Assembly: GCA_037962975.1 (NCBI GenBank)
Contig: CM075669.1
Coordinates: 89,138,001 to 89,202,000, forward strand
DNA: 64,000 bases
Source: Clitoria ternatea
Taxonomy: Eukaryota > Streptophyta > Magnoliopsida > Fabales > Fabaceae
Direction of reading: 5' to 3'
Shown: positions 58,544 through 64,000 of the stretch, piece by piece
Layout of the letters: each line of letters starts with the position of its first letter
How positions within the stretch are numbered: the stretch's first letter is position 1
Notes under the pieces: model-generated
Database searches by the model: none
Told to the model about the DNA's origin: nothing
The model's input: the letters and a program-made list of their open reading frames with translations, nothing else
Program-made: the position numbers and the translations under genes

Positions 58544-59662
58544 TTAGGAACCAATCAGATAAGGTCTAAACTTTTCCAGGCCATACACTATTGCTAATAG
58601 CTCTTTTTCTATTGTTGCATAATTTGTTTGGGCAGGGTTTAAAACTTTGCTAGCATAGTGAATGGCATAAAAAATTTTAGCCTTCCTTTGTCTTAATATG
58701 GCCCCAACAGCATAGTCACTCGCGTCACACATTATTTCAAAATCTAACTCCCAATCAGGAGCAATTATCATAGGTGCACAAGTTAATTCATGTTTTAAGG
58801 TTTTGAATGCATGTAAACAAGAATCATCAAAAATAAAGGGAGTGTCTTTGTTCAAGAAATTACTCAAGAGCTTTGCAATTCTAGAGAAGTCTTTGATGAA
58901 TCTTCTATAAAATCCTACATGGCCCAAGAAGCTTCTAACACCTTTCATATTCCCTGGTGGTGGCAGCTTCTCAATTACTTCCACTTTGGCTTTGTCCACC
59001 TCGATGCCTCTTTTGGATATTTGATGTCCCAGCATAATTCCTTCAGTAACCATGAAGTGTCACTTTTCCCAATTTAAAACTAAATTGGTTTCCACACATC
59101 TTTTCAATGCTACACTTAGATTTTCCAAACATTGATTAAATGATGGTCCAAAAACAAAAAAATTGTCCATGAAGACTTCAATGCATTTCTCTACCAAATC
59201 TGAGAAAATAGCTAACATACACCTTTGGAATGTTGTAGGAGCATTACATAACCCAAAAGGCATTTTTCTGTATACAAATACCCCAAAGGGACATATGAAT
59301 ACTATTTTCTCTTGATCTTCTGGTGCAATAGCTATTTGGTTCTATCCTGAGTATCCATCCAAAATGTAATAATAGACTTGTCCTGCGAGCCTTTCTAACA
59401 TTTGATCCATGAAGGGTAAAGGAAAATGGTCTTTCCTAGTTGCTGTGTTTAGTTTCCTGTAGTCAATGCACATTCTCCATCCCATGACTGTTCTTGTGGG
59501 GATCAATTCATTCTTGTCATTTTGTATGAAAGTTACTCCTCTTTTCTTTGGAACAACCTGCACAGGACTTACCCAAGAACTATCAGAGATTGGATAAATT
59601 ATGCCAGCTTCTAGTAACTTAATTACCTCCCCTTTGACAACCTCCTTCATGGTTGGATTCAA
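58544..59662 (-). pseudogene. Athila reverse transcriptase and RNase H
   Basis: 59662-59342 holds VVKGEVIKLLEAGIIYPISD and WRMCIDYRKLN. After a stop, 59263-59060 has MPFGLCNAPTTFQRCM and the active-site box VFMDNFFVFG, in which the second Asp of the usual FMDD is Asn. 59053-58544 has LGHQISKRGIEVDKAK, VRSFLGHVGFYRRFI and RNase H CDASDYAVGAIL with NYATIEKELLAIVY. The Asp-to-Asn change alone would abolish polymerase activity. Confidence 0.9.
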
Positions 59663-59699
59663 GCGTCTCTACGGCTGAGCAACTAGTTGAATTCTTGTT

Positions 59700-60078
59700 C
59701 CATGTAAATGTGGTGTATGCAATAGGTTGGACTTATACCTTTCAAGTCTTCTAGTTTCCAACCGATTGCCGTTGAGTTTTCCTTCAATTTGAATTAATTG
59801 TTTTTCCTTGGATTCTGACAAGTGCCCATTAATAATAACAGGTTTTTTCCTTCCTTGTCAAGAAAAACGTATTTCAAGTGTAAAGGCAGAATATTTAGCT
59901 CCACTTTTGATATCGTGACTTCTCTTGCTTTCTTTGGTAGCTTTTCATAATGTTTTTCTTTTTGGGTGTCACACTTTTCATCCTCCAAGTCCTTCACATC
60001 TATTTCAGCATCCTTTATCACTTTTCCATTTGGTTCAATTTCTGCCATTAACTCCTTCAGTGAATTTTGTTGAGCCAT
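59700..60078 (-). pseudogene. Athila protease-RT linker
   Basis: Charged linker (DAEIDVKDLEDEKCD) followed by LPLHLKYVFLD, the conserved sequence just before Athila RT. Interrupted near 59790. Confidence 0.65.
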
Positions 60079-60690
60079 TCATTGGATTTTTCTTTGATAG
60101 CCTATTTCTTCAATGTCAATTTTGAAGCACTGGTGCTTCTCCGTTGGGTACTTTATTGCATCAAACACATTGTAGTTCACTTCCTCATCTTGCAATCTTA
60201 CCTTGAGCTTCCCATTATCCACATCAATAATTACCTTTACTGTTTTCATGAAAGGTCTGCCCAAAATGAGAGGCACCTCTGTATCTTCTTCAATGTCCAT
60301 GATGACAAAATCTACAAGGAACACGAACTTGTCAACTCGTACCAGCACGTCTTCCGCTATGCCATATGGAAACTTCATAGATCGATCAGCGAGTTGGAGA
60401 GTCATTCGTGTTGGTTTCACCTCAAGATCTCTGATTATTTTTACCATTGAGAGAGGCATTAAGTTAATGCTAGCTCCCAAGTCTAAGAGTGCCTTTCCTA
60501 CTGGTAAAGTACCAATAGTTACTAGAATTGTAAAACTCCCTGGATCTTTTATTTTCTGAGGCAATGCTTTTTGAATAATAACACTACATCCTACTGCTAG
60601 CTCCACTATCTCTTTAGAGAATCTTTTCTTCTTTGTTAATAGCTCTTTCATGAACTTTACGTATGTTAGCATTTGCTCCATGGCTTTCAC
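60079..60690 (-). pseudogene. Athila protease
   Basis: Residues near 95-110 read ALLDLGASINLMPLSM, the Athila form of the aspartic protease active site (D-L-G-A-S). ILGRPFMKT later marks the flap/second half. Open over 203 codons with no stop. Preceded by the gag C-terminal segment ending near 60700. Confidence 0.87.
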
Positions 60691-60906
60691 AAAAGGTATG
60701 TTTATCTACAACCTTTTGAAAATTTCCATGAATCTTGCAAACTGCCTCTCCTTGTCTGTCTTCGAAGGATTCTTTGGATACGGTAAACTTTTCAGCTGTG
60801 GTGCTGGGTTGTCTACCTTTTTCTTTCCTTCTTTTATTTCTCTTTTTTTTATTTTTTAACTACATCCTCCTCCATATGTACATCCTTATTTTTTTATTTT
60901 TTTCTT

Positions 60907-62255
60907 CTATAACTTCCTCCCTTGATTCCTTTTTATAACTTTTTTCTTCCACCTTTTCACTTTTCTCCTTTTCTTGTCCAGTGACTTTTCTGCTTCTTGT
61001 GGTGATTGCTTTGTATTGATCGTCGGGTGGGTATTAGCCCTAAATTGTAAATTATGATGTTCTATAATTTGACGAGCCAATTGCCCCACTTGGGTCTCCA
61101 AATTTCTGATTGAGGCATCTGTATTTTTTTGGTTGGTTATTGAAACTTACATGAACTTTTCTAGAGTGTCCTCTAGTTTGGATGTTCTTTCCATCAAAGA
61201 AGAACCTTGTTAGTAAGGTTGTTTTCTGTTGGAAGTGCTTGCCTCCAGCTTCCATCCATCATTCTGATTACTTCTCCATCCATATGAAAAATTGTTAGAG
61301 TAAGCATTGTTATTGAAATTACCCTACTTACCTTGGTTACTCATGTAGAGTATGGATTGGTCAGATTGCTCTCTTTGGCAATGTCCATTCTGATGTTCTC
61401 CTCCATAAAAATCATATTTCAATTGTGATTGCTAATTGTTTGTAGAGGTTTTCACTGCATGTAACTGCTAAGGGAGTTTTGCCATTTACTGTTTTAAAGC
61501 TTTAATTTGTTGAGTCAAAATTTTATTTTGAGCTAAAATGGCATCTATTGTATTTAGTTCCAATACTCCCTTCTTGTGGACTTGCGTTCTATCGTGTTGG
61601 GCTTAGTAATTTATGGATGATAATGCTTCAATGATTCTTGTGGCTTATTCTGCATCCACCGTCATCATGGTGCCTCCAGCTGCTGCGTCCAATATCATTT
61701 TGGTATCAGCTTTGAGTTCACTGTAGAAGATATTAAGTTGTGCAATATCTTCAAGTCCATGGTTTGGGCATTTTCTCAGGAGAGATTTAAAATGTTCCCA
61801 TGCCTCACAAAAGGGTTCATCTTGGCTTTGTTTAAATGTTGTAATATTTGACTTGGCTTTGATCAATCTAGATAGAGGAAAGAATCTGTGTAGGAATTTT
61901 TCTTCCACTGTGTCCCAACTATTCAAACTTTGATTTGGGTGAAATTGGAGCCATTCCTTCGCTTTTCCTACTAAAGAGAAATGAAATAGTCTTAAATATG
62001 TAGCATCAATAACATCTTGGTCAAATCCCATGGTTCCAACCAATTTATAGAAAGTCGCCAAGTGAGTGTATAGATCTTCACTTGTCATTTCATGGAATTG
62101 GTGGGAACTAATTAAATTAAGAAAAGAAGGTTTCATTTCTATAGCCCTTATTGTATTTGGAATAGAAATGCTTGAGTAATGTCTGGGTCCTTGTTGTAAA
62201 GTGTAATCTCCCAGTGTTCTTCTTGGTGGATTCTGATTGTTGCTATTGACATCTG
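60907..62255 (-). pseudogene. Athila gag, N-terminus lost
   Basis: The frame enters from the CACTA-fragment junction at DVNSNNQNPPRRTLGDY, close to the usual start of Athila gag, so the first codon is gone or altered. The capsid block (62200-61650) has WLQFHPNQSLNSWDTVEEKFLHRFFP and FSELKADTKMILDAA-like features. Later fragments (61255-60907) include METQVGQLARQI. Many stops in 61640-61260. Confidence 0.85.
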
Positions 62256-62261
62256 TGTGTG

Positions 62262-63900
62262 GTGTTTCACACCGCACGTATCTCTGTGTACTCGGAGACC
62301 AATATGAAATGCTGTCTAAATTCCAAATGAACATCAACAATTTAAGATAGACCGTAAACAACATCGATGGGCTACGGATGGTTGTATATTCATCCTGAAT
62401 GGGATAGGGCCCTACCTACTTGCAACATCAAAGGGATAGAGAGTGATTCACGAACGATAGTCACATAATGTTTAAATCAAAGTAACTAGAACTCTGCTTG
62501 TTAGATATCGTGAATGGAGGTTTCGACAAATCGGCGATGGATGTATAACTGGCTAGATCACAGTCAGCGAGTGACTGGGGAGTTTATGATGGGGCTGTTA
62601 GAGTTTATTCCGTTCACTATAGTGAACACGCCTGGTTTTGAAGTGACTCAGAAGATTCATTGCTTGTGCTCAAGGTACAAATGCATAAGTTTTGAATACA
62701 CGGATGATGTCATGTGCCACCTAAGTGAGAAGGAGTTCATGGAAAGATATTACTACTGGTACAACCATGGTGAGCAGTTACCGCCTAGGCCATCAGTCGT
62801 AACTGTGCAACAGTCTTAATATGAGATCGAAGAAAACAGGTATACGTACAACAATATGGAGCAGATGGTGATAGATCATGTTAGACCCTTCACCGGGCGT
62901 ATACTAGAACATGATAACCAAGCAGGGAGTAAGGATGACAATGTAAAGGAGGATCCTAATCCGGAGGTGAAGAGATTTTATAATGTATTAGCAGCGGCTC
63001 AGTCTATTGTGGGATGGGTGCGAGAGTCACACTGCATTATCCGCCTCCTTAGCTGCTTTAAGCCTAAAGGCATATTATAATCTTTTATGAAGTTATTTTA
63101 ATAGAATGGTCGGTTTGATGGGTTCCACCATACCTAGTAATCATCGAATGCCATCAAACCTGTACCATGCTAAGAAAAGAGTGGCAAACCTAGGGTTGGG
63201 TTGTGTGAAGATAAAATGTTGTGTTGGCGGGTGTATGCTATTTAGAAATAAGTTTGCAGACAAGAGTGTCATAAAATATGTACACTGTAATGAGGACCGC
63301 TACAAAACCATTAAAATGAGAGGGAAAGTAACTAGGACGGCTAGGAAGAAAATATGGTACTTTCCCATAACAACGCATCTTCAACGTTTGTACACCTTAT
63401 TGTCCATGGTAAAACACATACGTTGGCATGCTCTGAACCGAACACGGGAGGGTCTTCTGTGCCATCGTTCTGATGAGAAAGCATGGAAGTGTTTAGATGA
63501 ACTATATCCGGACTTTTTAGGCATACCGCACAATGTACGACTAGGGTTATGTACCGATAGGTTCAACTCGTTTAGTCAATACGGAAGAGTATACTCTTGT
63601 TGGCCAGTCATACTGACTCCATACAATCTGCCTCCTGATATGTGCATGAAGAGGGAGGTCATGTTTCTATCTGTACTGGTTCCGGGACCCAAACATCCAA
63701 TGGCGAAGATAGACGTGCTTTTGTAACCGTTAGTTGAGGAGTTGTCACAATTGTGGGATGTCGGGGTGATGACCTATGATGCTTCCTTGAAGACTAATTT
63801 CATGATGCGTGCTGTTTTGATGTGGACCATTAACGACTTCCCGGCGTATGGTATGCTTTCTGGATAGTCAACGTCTGGGAAGCTTGCTTGCCCTGTATGT
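62262..63900 (+). mobile_element. CACTA transposase fragment (CACTA-4), both ends missing
   Basis: Plus strand, opposite to Athila. 62514-62819: RRWMYN, EFMMGLLEFI and HLSEKEFMERYYYWYNHGE, the transposase-associated domain. 62856-63080: a linker with EVKRFYNVLAAAQ. 63106-63726: Tnp2 core (MPSNLYHAKKRVANLGLG, IWYFPITTHLQRLY, LGLCTDRFNSFSQYG, WPVILTPYNLPPDMCMKR). It breaks off at about LACPVC (63900). No CACTA termini, subterminal repeats or downstream modules. It differs from the CACTA-2 transposase, so it comes from another family. Confidence 0.87.
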
Positions 63901-64000
63901 TGATAGGTGTGCATTGTGTGTTGTTTTTAGTTATTTTTAGGTCTAGTTTTCAGGGTTTTTGCATATTATTTCTGCCTGATTCCCTTGATTTTGATTCCTT
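63901..64000 (-). other. Probable Athila 5' leader
   Basis: On the minus strand it reads AAAAACCCTGAAAACTAGACC and AACTAAAAACAACACACAATG, A-rich as expected for an Athila leader before gag. Too short to confirm. Confidence 0.4.

Larger units (their letters stand above)
42303..64000 (-). mobile_element. Athila-type Ty3/gypsy element (continues past window)
   Basis: Minus-strand order is gag (62255-60907), protease (60690-60079), RT/RNase H (59662-58544), integrase (58462-57050), accessory ORF (45509-44208), then the 3' LTR starting at 42303 on the plus strand. The protease LLDLGASINLMP, the integrase tail LLFNSR...LFPGKLKSKWSGPF and the third ORF after pol are characteristic of the Athila/Calypso lineage. 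Interrupted by the SIRE-type copia element (46285-56385) and a CACTA transposase fragment (about 62262-63900). The 5' LTR should lie beyond 64000. Confidence 0.87.

Noticed and set aside
62255..63900. Complete CACTA insertion in Athila
   Set aside because: Neither edge has CACTA/TAGTG termini, subterminal repeats or a 3 bp duplication.

Overview
This is a stretch of plant nuclear heterochromatin, most likely from a legume and plausibly a Glycine or Phaseoleae relative. That guess rests on the SIRE-type copia element, the Athila/Calypso-type gypsy element, the Ogre/Tat-style LTR and the AT-rich composition; it is an inference, not a species call. I see no intact host gene, rRNA, tRNA or CRISPR array. 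Nearly everything is a nested pile of transposable elements (TEs), and every coding region is broken by stops or frameshifts.

Layout. 1-776: unclassified TE-like flank. 777-14538: a minus-strand, non-coding LTR element (LARD-like) with a 4.9 kb LTR at 9649-14538 and a truncated partner LTR at 777-4172. Its interior carries a 2.84 kb CACTA element (4586-7428, TSD CAT) holding a captured piece of S-adenosylmethionine synthetase fused to an exon of unknown origin. 14539-35073: a plus-strand Ty3/gypsy element that lacks a visible 5' LTR. It is split by a 9.29 kb CACTA element (16049-25334, TSD TTT, decayed transposase, TNPA-like, DUF8039-like and Ulp1-like modules) and by a 3.75 kb Ogre/Tat-style solo LTR (27197-30949, TSD ATGAT). 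35313-37430: a 0.49 kb direct repeat flanking about 1.1 kb. 37431-41450: a second non-coding LTR element. 41451-42302: the left end of a third CACTA family. 42303 to the window edge: a minus-strand Athila-type gypsy element with gag, protease, RT, RNase H, integrase and an accessory (env-position) ORF. It is interrupted by a complete 10.1 kb minus-strand SIRE-type copia element (46285-56385) and, just upstream of gag, by a 1.6 kb opposite-strand fragment of CACTA transposase.

How the parts relate. The order of insertion can be read from the nesting. LARD-1 abuts the gypsy 5' region. CACTA-2 and the solo LTR entered the gypsy element. CACTA-3 entered LARD-2, Athila entered CACTA-3, and the copia element entered Athila. 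Two themes stand out. First, each family carries its own dense array of a short palindromic or near-palindromic motif near its promoter or ends: CGCTTGAGCG in LARD-1, ATCGAT-core in copia, ACCGAGTG/CACTCGG in the solo LTR, ACACCGGT in CACTA-1, AATCACGGTT in CACTA-2 and TAGCGAC in CACTA-3. Second, the copia element holds an internal copy of its LTR promoter layout (ATCGAT cluster, about 110 bp gap, TATA box) directly in front of an accessory gene. That gene's product resembles the accessory protein of the unrelated Athila element.
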